Assembly: GCF_001649575.2 (NCBI RefSeq)
Contig: NC_051433.1
Location: 24,413,229-24,477,228 of the forward strand
Length of the DNA stretch: 64,000 nucleotides
Direction of reading: 5' to 3'
Source: Kryptolebias marmoratus
Lineage: Eukaryota > Chordata > Actinopteri > Cyprinodontiformes > Rivulidae
A program made the translations under genes and the position numbers. The notes below the pieces were generated by a model. The model had not been told where the DNA came from and searched no databases. It saw only the letters and a program-made list of their open reading frames with translations. The first letter of the stretch is position 1, and every line of letters starts with the position of its first letter. Below, piece after piece: positions 1 through 13,393 of the stretch.

Positions 1-1309
1 AAGGTTGCTTAGCTGGGGTGGCCATCTTGAATGTGGGTAATTCCAAAAGCTAATTAGTTGTAGAAGTTTATCCAACGCTTACCTTCCAAGAGTTTAATTT
101 AAATCCGCCCACTGGTTCATCAGATACTTTGTTACCACTACAGAAAATCAAACACACCAACAGTCAAAGGCAAAAACATTATCGCCCTTTTGGGTGAAAA
201 CTGATTCAAAAGTGCCCTTTCCATCAATGGAAAGGATATTTGTTGTGCATCTGTTCACTTGTGTATCAAATTTTCTTCTGACTGGGACAACACAAGCAAG
301 ACCAGGTGGAAATATTTGAACACGAAGGGAACCAGACATAGTCTGCCAGCTCCAACGCCACATGAGCTCTCACACTGGTGTGGCTTCCAGGTTATGTATT
401 TCATCTATCGACAAAACCCAACCAAACTAGCCATTTCCACCCACCTCTGATCTTTCCCAGCTAAGCAGATATTCATATGCTGTGAATAAGTGCACAGTGA
501 AATTAAGTCAAACTATGCTGAATGTCACCCATCCGGTGAGGATAAATGTGTTGACAAAAAAGATTGGCTCATCAGTTTAATGACAGTTGCTGTGTTGTTT
601 TTGGTGATTTTATGGCGGTGGTGTTCAGGAGCTCAGTCTCCACAGCGGGTTGTCCCACAGAAACACAGAATGGATTAAATGAGAGTACTTTGTAGTCAGC
701 TCAATGAAGAAAGTGACATTATCTCATATTTGTGGGCTCTTGAAGAAGGTCATGTTGTCTCCTGATAAGATTCATAACAGAACAAGCAGTGTGTCCTGAT
801 GTAAACCCCTGGGGTGGGGAGCAGTATGTAAGTGTGTGTGCATAGTCTATTGATACACTTCTGAATCCACGTGTGAGCCTGTCAGATGTGTGAAAGTTGG
901 ATTCTACAGAATCAACCGCAGGCATAAATGTTGTGTTGGTGGGTGGGCACCTAATTGATTTCTTTGTTGGAAAGATTAGAGCACATTAGTGTTATTCGCT
1001 GAGTGTTTGGATGTATTAAAGAACATACACTTTTAGTCTGACTGCATTAGCTGCACTCCCATCACCCTGTGCCTCTGTTTGCTTAGATCAGATAACAGTC
1101 AAGCTGCAAACAGATGCATTACCAAAAGATATACATATCTCTAGTCTTTGATCTTATGGTAATGTTAACTTTATGTAAAGATGTGATGTTAAGTAAAAAC
1201 AGATTTTTGTACCCCCTACGCAAACCTTGATATTTGTTTGCCGTTGAACATATTTCCTGTCCTTTGAGATTATTAAAATGATACATTTAAACTTCAGTTT
1301 ACTAACATA

Positions 1310-1475
1310 TCTTTTTAGTCCTATCAACCCTCTGCATGTCCTCCTTCACTACACCCGTGAAGCTTCTCTGTGGTCTTCCTCTTTTCCTTTTTGCTGGCAG
1401 CTCCATATTTAACATCCTTTGTCCAAAACTGGAAAATCTACTATCCCTCCAATACACCTTTATGTCAGTTTGTCC
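1310..1475 (-). mobile_element. LINE 3'-end fragment
   Basis: The minus strand encodes MLNMELPAKRKRGRPQRSFT followed by GVVKEDMQRV. This is the basic C-terminal motif (KRKRGRP..R..D.VKEDM) common after the reverse transcriptase of fish LINEs. It is a short dead fragment. Confidence 0.6.
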
Positions 1476-2002
1476 CTTTTCCAAATCGTACCTTTGCAGT
1501 TTTAATCAACTTGTTCCCAGATCCAGACTGTTTTGAAAGGAAGCCGTATGCCACAAGTCACTTTGTACCCACACACTGTACCTACTTGGGCCTGCTTTGT
1601 ACTCTCTTTGGTCCATTTCATACCTGCCTTGTTATGCTTCATATTAACCTTGGCAGTCACCTCACCACTGATGATTTAATCTAATACAATAGACCTTTGA
1701 AAGGAAGATAAGCAGATTTGGACGAGTTGTATTATTATCAGTGGTGTGATTAGACCTGAGCATGAAAGACTGTAGCCCCAGATGTTTTTGTTGGAATAGT
1801 CACAGATTTCAAGAGAGAAAAAAAATAAAAAATAAAAATGCAGTTCTGTTCATTGCATTAGGCTCCTAAAATACTGTGGTGTTTATACCAGAACCACTAC
1901 CACGGAATATTAATTACAGGGAGAACATAGAGGTATATGCTTCACATCCTTCTCATGTTTGCAAGAAATATCATTACTATTAAGAGGAGGAAATAACCCC
2001 CC

Positions 2003-2004
<2 letters not shown>

Positions 2005-2052
<48 letters not shown>
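2005..2052. repeat. (CA)24 microsatellite
   Basis: Uninterrupted CA dinucleotides preceded by a run of nine C at 1997-2005. Confidence 0.97.
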
Positions 2053-2055
<3 letters not shown>

Positions 2056-2539
2056 CAAATCACTGTGGATTTTAGGTGTGTTTCAGGTTTTTTTTTTACA
2101 TGTAGTGGTATGGCTCTAATTTGTGATCTATCGTATAGAAATATAGAATGCCTGAGGCAAGGAGAGCAATAGCAAAATAATCCCAGAGCACCAAACAGAG
2201 CAACATGAATGGCTATGTGTACAAGAACAGCAATTTTCCCAACTGTTGACCTTTTTCTAAATACAACATGACAATTTTGCTCTCCTATGCCCACTCTCAG
2301 GTTTGTCTTTGGACTCTTGGTTGCTTTTCTGAAAAATGTTCTCCGGGTGTGCTAATATGGAAAAATTTTAAATTACCCGGAGAGATAATCTGCTAACATG
2401 CAAAAAAGCCCTTCATAAACGTAGAACTGTATATTATTCATCTTTAATGGAAGAGAATAAGAACAACCCCTAGGTTTCTGTTTAGTACTGTAGCCAGACT
2501 AATGAAGACTCCTATCTCTGTTGAACCATGTATCGCTAT

Positions 2540-4190
2540 AACTCTAAGTAGTGATGACATCGTGAATTTCTTTTTAAAAAAATATTTAAATTAGAGAGAA
2601 AATTCACACCATCCTTCCTCTGACTCCCTATCAAATGAAATAACTTTAAAAATGTCCCTAGGACCTGATTTGTGTTTGGAGCGTTTTTGTCCTGTTAAGC
2701 TCTCTGAATTGTCAAAAATAATTACCGTACTTCATTCAAACCACCAACATGTCTGCTAGATCCCATCCCAACCAGACTGTTCAAAGATGTGTTTCTCTTA
2801 ATTAATATCCCCAGTCTGGATCTGCCTAATCTGTCTCTAATGACTGGTTATGTACCACAGAGCTTTAAGGTCGCTGTAATTAAACATTTACTGAAGAAAC
2901 CTGATCTTGATTCAGAGTTCTGGCCAATTATAAACCTATATTCAATCTTCAATTCATCTAAAAAAAATCTTGAGAAAATAGTTGCAAATCAATTGTGTGA
3001 ACATATATCTGTTTGATAAGTTTTGGTCAGGGTTTAAAGCTCATCATAGCACAGAAATGGCATTGGTGAAAGTTACTAATGATATGATTGTGTCCATACT
3101 TGTCCTGTTAGATCTCAGTGCTGCATCTGATACAGTTGATCACAATATTCTATTACAGAGGCTTAAAGATGATATTTGGATTACAGGAACAAATTGAAAA
3201 TGATTTAAATCATATTTATCTGGTAGATTCCAGTTTGTTCATGTTAATAATGAATCTTCTTCATACACCAGAGTTAAGCTGTTGTCATGTTCCATAAGAA
3301 GTCACAAAATCGTCTCTCATTCACATGGTTGTATGACGAAAATTGCATCCTTTTGTTTGCGTAGAAGCTTTGTCTGCCTCATCTTGACACAAGGCCAAAC
3401 TTTTTCTCTCAGGGGTTTGAGCAGCAAATTGTCTGATTAGTCAGAAGTTGTTGTGGGCGTGTTTATGCAGAAAAGCCGGCGAGCTTTATTGGAGTCATTT
3501 TGCTTCTGCTGCTTCGCTGAGATGCAGCTGGCCGAGGCTCTTAGAAAATACAGCTGTCTTTACAACTGTTCCAGCAAAATTTAGAAACCTATGAACGTAA
3601 AAAGATAGTCCGTTGATGAAGAACTTGTTGAAGGAGATATCACAGTTCTTGTGCACAGAGGACACCGCAGAGACGCAGGCGGCTGTTCGTGGTTGTGGCG
3701 GATGAGAGGAAGTACGCCTTGACTGGGCAGCATAGGGACACTTTCCCATTTGTTCGTTTATTATTGTGCACCCTAAAATTTGCAAATGACAAACATCCAT
3801 CATGTGCTGTCTCAGTCTGTTTTAAAAAAAAGTCTGGTCGCTGTAAGGGAAGCAAATATCTGTACAGGGACAGGAGAGTTGAGAAGCCGACAGGAAGAAA
3901 CTCATTTGAATGCTGTAGGTAGATGAAGGAGCTTCCCAGGAGTTCTGAGCCAAATGTCTGGTGGACTATGAAAGGTGTGTCCCAAAATGAACGTCTCTCA
4001 ACCATGTGACCGCAAACCTCTTTACTTCTCATGGAGTATGACGACACCTTTAGTCATGGAATTCCTCAAGTTCAGTGCTTGAACCAGTATTCTTTACTTT
4101 ATTTATGCTTCCAGTAGGTAAAGTTGTTAGATAGCATGGGATCAATTTTCATTGTTATCCTGGTGATACTCATGACTGCTGGAAGACTCC
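2540..4190 (+). mobile_element. L2-like LINE reverse transcriptase, split by an insertion
   Basis: Decayed plus-strand coding traces follow teleost L2/CR1-type reverse transcriptase: VPQSFKVAVIKHLLKKPDLD, then IVANQLCEH, then [20 protein letters not shown] and [20 protein letters not shown] up to TRVK at 3278. The homology resumes at 4050 with HGIPQVQCLEPVFFTLFMLP and, near 4130, HGINFHCY. The 770 bp between is a separate element. Stops and frameshifts show it is dead. Confidence 0.85.
3279..4048. mobile_element. MITE-like DNA transposon inside the L2 copy
   Basis: The ends (about 3281-3340 and 3988-4047) are imperfect inverted repeats of about 60 bp. Both arms share CACATGGTTG and ATAAGAAGT/ATGAGAAGT blocks. 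The flanks are GTTAAG and TTTAG, compatible with a short TTA(A/G) target duplication. No transposase is present. A second copy lies at 25401-26116. Confidence 0.72.
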
Positions 4191-4739
4191 TTGGTGAAAA
4201 GAAAAAAAATCCTTCAAAACTACAGGAAGATTGTGTGAAAGTTACAAATTTTCAACTGCAGTCTCACTGAATTCTGAGTGTTTGCGACCAAATGAACATC
4301 TAGCCATGTGGCCATGTTTTGAGCGGCCAGTATTTGAAAATCACAGCTTATCATTGTGTGCATGGCTTATAAAATTGCATTCTTGATTGTGCGCATTAGT
4401 TTGTTGTCCACCTCCACCCACATCATGCAAGCCTCGGCCCGCTTTGTATCGCCCCCACGTTTATGATTTATTCTGCTGGAGTAGACTTTAGAAATGAAGA
4501 AAGGCAGATTTGGGTTTGGGCCAGTTTTTCAATAATTATCATTTATTATCAGCGTGGTTCTAGACCTGGACATTTGCCTTGGATCATTTCTGCTACTACT
4601 TTGCACAGCACACAGACTACTTTGTGACTATTTCCAGAGATATGCTGTCACACAAGATTTTTGATCATGCAACAAGCCTCTGCCACTCACCCAAGGAAGT
4701 TGAGAACCCTGCTAAAGTCACAAAACATTCTGGAGACAT

Positions 4740-5090
4740 TCAGGAGACTTCCTTGTGAATGCTGTTCACCATCTATTTGCAGCTCAGTGATACAACCTTA
4801 AATCACCCACCTCTCATTCCAGTTGTCACCCTTCCCTGTTTAAATAGTCATTGGTTTCTCAAGTCATTTGTCAGATCCTACTGCTTAGCAGCACAGATGG
4901 GTTTCCTTTCTGCTTTTTATTTGCCTTGCCTGTGTTTTCAGTTATTTATACTTCCTGGTTTCTGTGAACTCCTACAGGTTTTTTTTCAGTTTGTTTGCTG
5001 TCTTACCAGCTTTTGAGTTTTAATCTTAAAGTTTTGTTTCTCATTGAACCCCTCCATCACAGTGACTGCACTTTGGGTTCCAATCTACAC
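4740..5090 (+). repeat. Possible LTR-like or dispersed repeat fragment
   Basis: A pyrimidine-rich block ending in a stretch resembling the 3' part of known teleost LTR repeats (TTGAACCCCTCCATCACAGT). No paired LTR, primer-binding site or gag/pol is visible. Confidence 0.25.
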
Positions 5091-6499
5091 AAAATATGAC
5101 AGGTCTATTACTTCTAACCAGATTAAAACTCAATTTTCAATTGGTGAGAGGGGGCAAGGAAATGTGTGTGTCTGTGGGTGCGGTATATACTTTTTATTTG
5201 AAACAGTCTTAAATTTCTGTCTTTTTTTCTTTAGTTTAATTTAAAAGACTGATGGAACTAGCCTAAGATGATTTAAATACAGTTTAGTCAAAGTATATCT
5301 ATGGGTTGTTTATTTTTATTTTTATTTTTTTCAAAAGCTGTGGCAAATCAGCAACTTGGCTATGTGATGCAAACTTCCAGTTTTGAAAAATCAACACAAC
5401 TTACACAAGTTCGTTTTCAGTGTGTGTTCAAATAGATCCAGAGTTTAAAGGTCATCAGAGTAATTGTGTACAAGTTACTGGATTTAAGTACAAACTTGTT
5501 ATTCAACTCCTCTTTCCTGTTCGTACATGCCAAGTCATTTAGTTCACTGCAGGCTGCAGATAATATTCTTGAAATGATTTTTTCTCATCTGATCTGGCAC
5601 TCTTCCCACAGTTTGACGTAGCATTAACATACAACATGAATTTTCAGTTGTCAGGTTAAAAAAGTGAGCTACCACTTATGTTGAGGCAGACAGTGTCAAA
5701 GCTGAGCTGCCACAATCTGTAAGCCTAATGACATTTCTTTGGCCTTAACACTACAGTATGTTTGCATGCTTTCTGGAGTGTTTTGTGAGCCTCAAATTGA
5801 TTTTTTTGGGTGAGAAGCAGCTGAAATCTGAGGAAACTCTCAGCTGAAATTTCAAACAGCCACCTTTTTTCAAGCTATGCTACACTTGCCTTCATCTTCC
5901 TCCACTCCCCCTCCTTTAACTTCCTTTCTTCCCCCACCATAAACTTTGTCTTTCTCTTTGCTGATTCCGTGTGTCAACTGTGAGGCACGGCTCAAAAACA
6001 TGTAGATGTAATCTCCACCTCAGCGTGCCAAAGAACAGCGACTAGATCATGTCAGAGAGTTGATCCGTGACGTGCTGACAGGATTGACGTAGCGAAGCAT
6101 GTGGGTATTTGCTTTCAGGCACCTTGTTTTATGGGGAAGAGATGTGCTGTGGTAGGAGGCCTAGTTTTCAGATAATTGATAGGCAAACGAGGTGCTAAAA
6201 ACCTTGCTAAGGAATAGTCTTTAGGTGACAAAGAGAACAATGAAAGTGGATTTAAGTTAAATATAGTTATGAAAGAGGATCATAAAGGAAAGAAATGAGA
6301 GAATGAAGAGGATAAAGAAGGCTCAAAGACACAACCAAACAAAGATCTATGGATGAAATATTCCTAGAAGAAGTAGTTTAATGGTAGTGGCTGTTTTGAA
6401 TGTGTTGAACAGTGTTCATGGTTGTTTACTTTGTTCATATGAATGAATAAAAACTGAAAACAGGATCATCTTGAGCCACAAAAATGACTTCAACCCCAA

Positions 6500-6730
6500 A
6501 GCTTTAAGAAAGTGTAAATAATAAAGAACCTGTCCTACAGTGGTTTAAATTATATCTGACAAACAAGAGTTTCTTTGCTCATACACAATATTCATCAGAT
6601 GTAGCACTGCTTACACATAGAGTTCCTCAAAGTTCTATTCTGGGCCTTGTCCTGTTTTTATTATACATGTTGCCTTTAAGGTTCATTTTTGCAAAACATG
6701 ATATCCTGTTCTCCTGCTTTGAAGATGGTT
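6500..6730 (+). mobile_element. L2-like LINE fragment
   Basis: Translation traces QWFKLYLTNKSFFAHTQY and RVPQSSILGLVLFLLYMLPL correspond to the reverse transcriptase segment around WFKSYL and GVPQGSILGP. The YADD box that follows is degraded. Confidence 0.72.
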
Positions 6731-6974
6731 TGTTGAAGTTGGATGTTCTTCCTTCAGCCTCTCTAGACTATGATGATTAAAAGTGGATTGATTGTGCATT
6801 GTAATGCTTGTGTTCATGCGGCATTGAGTTAAACTTGTTGCTCCATATTTTGGGGGCTGTTCTAAGACAAGAGTTCGAAATGTAATCTGGATTTTAGAGA
6901 ACTGGCTGCTCTGACAAAGGGCACAACCAAGGAGGGGCCAGGAACGAGGTGCAATGGCCCATCCTGAATATAAA

Positions 6975-7170
6975 TAATGCAAGTAATCACAGGATTGACA
7001 TCAACTGCCTTTTGGAGTCGACCTGATTCGAGACAGCAGACACAACTAATCAACCCTGGTAAACACAAAAATGGCGACAAATCAGTCAGTTTTACAGATG
7101 TTGAGTTAAATCTTGGTGTGCTAGTAGCTGAGACTCCCTACCAACACATATGTGAGTGCTAACAGATTTA
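6975..7170 (+). repeat. AAGATGG repeat family, partial copy
   Basis: Contains the family's right half: GACATCAACTGCC, then AAATGGCGACAAATCAGTCAG, TTTTACAGATGTTGAG and GTAGCTGAGA. It is related to the copies near 54.3, 57.5 and 62.8 kb. Confidence 0.6.
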
Positions 7171-7599
7171 GCAAATTTTCTGTTTAAAACTTTGGTATGC
7201 AAGCAGTGGAAAATGTGCATTCTGTCAAGCAATACAAGTTTCTTGTGTAAATATGAATTGTAGAGAAGAGAGGAAAAATGTTAATGAGTTGAGTAGTGAC
7301 TGTGATGTTCTCAGTAATATTACTGTAAAGTAAAATAAACAATCAAAAACCAAAGTAGGCTTACATCAGAAGGTGGGTCCCTAACTCCCACCTTGCAAAA
7401 TTTTTCAAATGAAAAATATTATACAACAATAGCATATTAAAAATCCAGAAATTTTGTTATGGCTTTTGGTGTAGTTGTGTCACCCCAAGATTATTAGTGA
7501 ACCCCACCTGACCACCTCTTTCAACTTTCTGGTGGCGCCCCTGGCACTGACAGAAACTGAATGATTGGTCAAAAATGTCTGGGTTTGGGTACATATTGT

Positions 7600-8000
7600 G
7601 TTTTCTGTATTTTGATTGTTTCATTTCTTGTCTTATTTGGTTCCTGTGTTTATCCTGGTCTTAGTTCATTTCTTGTTCCTCGTGTCTGTGTTTGCTGCTA
7701 CATTCACTCCTCCTCAGTCTCTGGTTTTCCTGCCACGCCCATCTTCACCTGCCTACAATTATAATCACTCACCTGTGCCCACTTCCCATCATCATCCTGT
7801 CTTTAAAACCCGGTCACTTTCTCCACTTACTTGCTGGTTCATTGTCGTATTCTTGCCTCCCCGATGTGCTGTCTTCCTGGTTGTTGTTGCTTCTTGATGC
7901 CCCTTGTGTCCTGGTTGTCTTGTTCCTGTTTAGTTCCTGGTTTAGTTTAGGTGTTGTTTGCTGCCCCGTCAGCTCTTTGTTTTTGGTTATAATAAACTAG
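7600..8000 (+). repeat. Pyrimidine-rich dispersed repeat, class unknown
   Basis: Rich in TTCCTGGTT and TTGTTCC words and ending TTATAATAAACTAG, this resembles the 3' end of a dispersed teleost retroelement. Its open frames are low-complexity and not protein-like. Confidence 0.3.
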
Positions 8001-10450
8001 ACACAACTGGGTTTTAAAAATATTTAGAAATGGCTCCAAGGCACATTCCTGACTTCTTCAAATCAGCAGTTTTTGTCCTTTCATTTTTCACTGAGCTACA
8101 CTGACTTTTTGATTATAATGTCTGTTGGTATTTAAGTCAGACCTATCAAACAAACTCTTCATTTTGTCACAGACAAAATACCAGATGTAGTGAGTCATTT
8201 TAGTCATAGACATCACACCTTTTACCTTGGTTAATCCCAAATACTTGGACTGGGTGTTGGACTTGTGTAGGTATAATACAGCGTTGATTCCCGTTTTAGC
8301 TCCATGAAGGCAGATCACCAGAGTGAGAACAGTACGGCAGATACAGCTGAAGAAAGAAGAGGGAGAACTGCAGGAAGCTACAGTGTGGTTTCTTGTTTCT
8401 AACTCCCATAGCGCCCGGAGGTTCCCTCCAGCTCGCTCTCTCGGTGAAATATTAATCGTGTTTGACAGCTGTTTTAGTGAGGGAAACAAACACGAGACTG
8501 GGGCTTTTTGGGAATGAACAGAGACATATGCTGAAGCGTGGACTGGCTCAGATAAGGAACAACTGTTGTGGACAAAAGACACAGCACAACTCGTGACAGT
8601 ACAATGTGGATTATGCTCATTAGGAATGGAGTGTTGTAGAGTGTGAAATTATCACAAGCTGTACTCGATCTCAGCTGTAATGTCCTCGGGGGGAGCTTTG
8701 CTCTGTAATGCAATGAGTGGAGGAGTATATAGTTTACAACCCACATTAACTCAGCAGGTTAGACTTTAGTCCCACTCGTGACTACCGTTCCAGAAACCTC
8801 GCCTCTACCTTAACACTTTAACAGCGTTCCTGCAACCCCTGCGAACGTAACAAGCTATAAATGCTCCAGAAACACACTCGTGCTGCTCCAGAGTGGTAGA
8901 GGCAATTTGCAGCATTAAGATGCCTGATAGCACACGTCCGCTGAGAGTTAGGGAGTGATTTAACGGACATTGCTCACACCAATTAGAGTGAGTCAGCCAG
9001 GCAACGCTGCTGACGACAAGTGGATGCCGCCGCTGTCAACGCGCAGGCACACACGTGCTCCCACGCACTGCGGAAAGGGTGCATTTCACTGTTTCTTTTG
9101 TGATTAGGAGCATGAAAATAGCCCATTTAGATAATCCCTCCCTGTCAGCGCTGTCAGCCTGAGAGACACGGACACATCCCAGGCACTCACTCCCTCATTA
9201 CCATATGCCAGTCATTTCAAGAGGGCCGACAACAAAGCCTAAAGGCTGAGCTGATGAGAATGGCCACCTGCTTCTCTTTTCGGTGAGCACTAAAGCCGCT
9301 GCTTGTCTCGTCGCCGGCCAAGCCTGGAGCGACATGACACAGTACGAGGGCCACCAAAAAGGAGGGACCGTTCGGCACCGGGGCGAAACAGCCCCGGGAC
9401 AAAGACAGTGCACAAAAGCATTTCTATTTGCACACCCATTGAGGAGTCAGGCTCTGAAGAGCACCTGATTCATTTCTTCTGGAGGGCTATTAATCTTTTC
9501 AAGCACCAGAATCACTTTGCCTCTCAGGAACGGCCAGGAGATTGAGTTTTCTATTACAATCAACCAGAGGCTGAGTGCAGCAGGAGGACGGTGGCAGTGA
9601 GGCCACTGTCCTTGGCGCTGCCTTTCCCAATTTAAACAAAAACAAGAGAAGGAACATATAATCACACAGTGACCTTACTGTAAAAGTTCTATTCACCGTG
9701 GTGCAAGCAAGGTCACAAAGACATAAACTGCTGTTGTACGTATGACACAGCTTGGAGGGCCTTTTCATTTATATGGACATTCAACAATCTAAGATGATCC
9801 GATGTCTTAGTTCTTCAGTCAAAAAGGCCTTCTGTTTTTTAGTCATTCACTGCGCAGAATAGCCTCCTCTGTCCTTTTCCCTTAATTTCTGCATATGTGT
9901 GTGTCTGCAGTCAGTTTAGTTAGTCATGAATCATATAAGGGCAGGATGTGGCATCATAAACTAACGGTGTTGTGTCAAAGTTTCGCTGCTGTGTTATGCT
10001 CCTTTTCATTGTCCAGCTTGGAGACCGGTACTCAGATCCGTTTCAGACATTAGACCTGCTGCCCGAGAATACTCTGCTGTGATTGGTTGTTAGCCTATCT
10101 AATGAAACTCACAGAGAGCAGACTTTATTTTCTTGTCTGTACAGAAAAACAGACTTCACAACATTCATCTTAAAGCTTAGTTGTCGGTGTGAAAAGAAAA
10201 AACTACAAACTGAAACTTACAAATGTGCAAAAATAAACACACAAAAAACTGACTGTGGTTTTATCAGTTTATAATTGGAGCATCATGAGTTTACAAACTG
10301 AGTGTGGCCCTCAGAGGATTTTCTAAAAATTTAAATGACTTCTACTGGTTTACACAGGCGGCTCTTAAAAAGTGTATTGGAATGAGTCAGAAGGGAAGTT
10401 GGTTCCGTTCCAGCTTTAATGTCCAGGTTTTGAGCCAAGATCTACATAAA

Positions 10451-10990
10451 CAGTACTGATAAAAAGTGTTCACTCTTTGGATGTTTTATGCTTTTATTGC
10501 TGTTACAAATCAATCGTGGTCAATGTAAATTGGCCTTTTTAACAAAAGCATTTCCAAACAATCTTCTTAATGTCAAAGTGAAATCAAACTGACTGCATAA
10601 ATCTTCACTCCCTTCAATGACCGTCCTAGTTCTACTCAGAGAAAAGATTATTGAAAAGTACAAGTCAGGGGATGGATACAAAAGAGTTTCCAAGACCATA
10701 AACATCCTCAGGAGTTCTGTTAAGTCCATCAAAAGATGGAAGGGATATGGGACATGTGTAAATCTACCAAGAGCAGGCCGTCCACACAAACTGAGTGACC
10801 GTGAAGAAGGAGAACAGTGAGAGAGACCACCAAGACACATGTGAGCTCTCTGAAGGAGCTGAGATTGAGCTACAGCAACTGCTGTCCAAGTTCTTTACCA
10901 CTCTGAGCTTTATGGGAGAGGGGCAAACAGAAAATTCAGATTAAATCTTCACTAGAATTTGCGAAGCAGCATGTGGCAAGAAGCATGCTC
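10451..10990 (+). mobile_element. Tc1-like transposon, 5' part
   Basis: Starts with a terminal-repeat-like CAGTACTGATAAAAAGTG. The frame from about 10617 to 10818 encodes the paired helix-turn-helix of Tc1 transposases (REKIIEKYKSGDGYKRVSKT, then GRPHKLSDR). Traces continue to about 10990. The DDE catalytic part and the right end are missing. Confidence 0.8.
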
Positions 10991-13266
10991 AAGTGCTTCT
11001 TTGCAGCCAGCCCTAGTCAAAACTTAAAAACAGATTTTTATTTTGCAGAAGGACAAGATAAAAGTACGTCTGAAAACAGCATGCAATTTTTTAAAATGAT
11101 TTTTGACATCCTATCTTAGCCCAGTATTTTCTTTCTGCAAAACAAAGTTGAAAAAGACAAACTCTTGCTGACTGCCCCACGCATAAAAAGTGGCAACAGC
11201 TAAATAAACATTCATGTTGCTCACAGTTACATTTCTAAATGTGATTAGAAACTGATGTTACACTTAGTCAAATAAACCTCTATCAGTGAACATACTGCTG
11301 TGATGTTATGTGCACAGCACACAGCATAAGTAATTCCTACCTGTGGTAGCTAACCTTGTCAGCCAGCAAGCGTTCCTCATGCATTAATGGTCAAGAATGA
11401 AAGGTTATGCCGAAATGTGCCTGCATGCTTGGTTCAGCATGCACATCTCAACCACGAAGCAAATCCACATTTTATCATGCAGACACTACAGAGAAGAGGA
11501 AAAGTGTAGAGGAACATGGTGGACAGAATTTATTTTAGAAATTTTGACACGTGGTGCCATTTCTAACTTTCTCTTTATCCATCTGTTGTCAAAATGCCAG
11601 CTCAGTCTTTAATGTATATGGCTGTTTTTTGTTTTGTTTTTTTGTTTGTGAAAAAAGATCTGGTCACAGATTGATATAAACCAAGCAAGACGGTCAATAA
11701 AAAAGCAAGTAAAATGCTGAGCTCTTCCTATTCTACTCCATATTTCATGGATAAGAATAACAATCCACAAGTATTGCTCTTTTGTCGGGTTAAACTCTAA
11801 ATTCTTGTTGTGGACATACTGAATTTGATAGGAATGTCTGAAATGCTTTTTTTTATGTGTGCGTGTGTGTGTACATTTTCTTTTCTGAGTATCTAAAAAA
11901 AGTTTATCCCATTCTTTTGTCACACACCCAAAGCCTCACTGGACTTTTATTTACCGCTGTAAATAACAGTCTGCTGTGACTAATTGGCTCGTCACAAAAA
12001 AATGACCTGAATCAATCTTGAAGACATAACAGCAGCTTCTTAAACACTTAGGGTCAAAAGGTACACTCGTTACATGAGCGGGAGTTTTGATTTATCAAAT
12101 TCAAGTCAAATATTGTCTTGTATAACTTATCAGCGATGTTCATTAAACTGTAGCCTAGCCTCTTTATAAATGTCTGTGGGTGAAGGGAATTAATTGCAAA
12201 AGAACCAAGTGAAGCGGTGAAACTGGCCACAGACCCCGAGCCAGGCTTCTATACGGCAGCACTAATGGAGGAATATGGAAGGCACTTTAAGATGAAAAAC
12301 GACAATGGAGGCTCATGTCACTTAATCAATGTGAAACCCCAGCAGGGAGAGGAAGGCATGGCCTGCGGGGGCTTGCAGTCCCAGGACTCATGTCCCTGGA
12401 ACAAAAGGGTTTTTAAATGAGCCCACATTCACAGCGTAACTCATCTCAGTCACGGCGATGATGGCGCCGGTCCCCAAGGGGGTGTTGCTAGAGGGCTGCC
12501 TCTTCTTGGGAGGTGTTTAACAACAACATCTATCTCTGTAACACAATACTACAGAAACAAGGAGTCATCATCTCTGGTGGCTCCAGAGCCACCGTCATTC
12601 ACGCTAGATGACATTCTTCATGAAAAAGCCTGAGGCAACGCTGAGGCTTGGGAACATCAGTCACTCCCTCAGCCAGTTGTTACCAATTAAGATCCCCCCC
12701 AAAAAAACAATAAAATCTGCTAGTCTGGGTCATTTATATACTCCACTGTTCTTAGTAAATTAAAGTAACTGATGTAGGGATGAAAATGAAAAAAATCGGA
12801 ACCACTCTGTTTATGTGTGTGTAAACAGAAAAGTGTGTTTCATTTGGTTCAGAGCAAATGGGAAGAAGCTTTGTGCCAGGCAATATGTAGAGCCCCGTGC
12901 TTTCTACCATGAGAAAAATGTGGATGCATTTGCTGAATTGAACGTTAAAGAGATAACCTTGTTATTTCTGAAGTGATGTTCTGTCAAATACTTATCGACA
13001 GTACGTTTATCAGCCGTGACATAAGTCACAGAGCACAAAGGATGTCGAAAAGTTGCAGAAGTCTTCATCCAGACTAGGCTAGCCATACGACGTTTTTTTT
13101 TCAATTGTTTTTCAGGCTTATAAAACAACTCTTTCTTAAAAGAAGAAAAAGAAAACATACTGGTGTAAAAATGCTGCATTAGCTGATATAAAATTTTCAC
13201 ATTTTTGCATGACACCAATTGTTTAGTTTGTTGCTGATTTCTGTGTTGCTACACCATTCTGTGTGT

Positions 13267-13383
13267 GCTGACGGTGCTGAGGCTGCTGAATGTATCAGTC
13301 CGCCGGGAGTTGAGTAAACATTTGGACAGACTAGATGCGCTGATCAGGCGGACTGATACGTTCGCAGCCTCAGCACCATCAGC
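13267..13383. repeat. Foldback (palindromic) sequence
   Basis: Arms 13267-13304 and 13347-13383 are nearly perfect inverted repeats (GCTGA[CT]GGTGCTGAGGCTG and TATCAGTCCGCC blocks) around a 42-base spacer. It ends about 10 bp before a Tc1 terminal repeat. Confidence 0.85.
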
Positions 13384-13393
13384 ACCATCAGCA

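Noticed and set aside
1370..1684. Plus-strand ORF of 104 codons
   Set aside because: It overlaps a minus-strand LINE fragment and has no protein-like features beyond hydrophobic low complexity.
7561..8000. Three overlapping plus-strand ORFs rich in Leu, Phe and Ser
   Set aside because: They come from a pyrimidine-rich repeat. Open frames in all three phases reflect composition, not coding.
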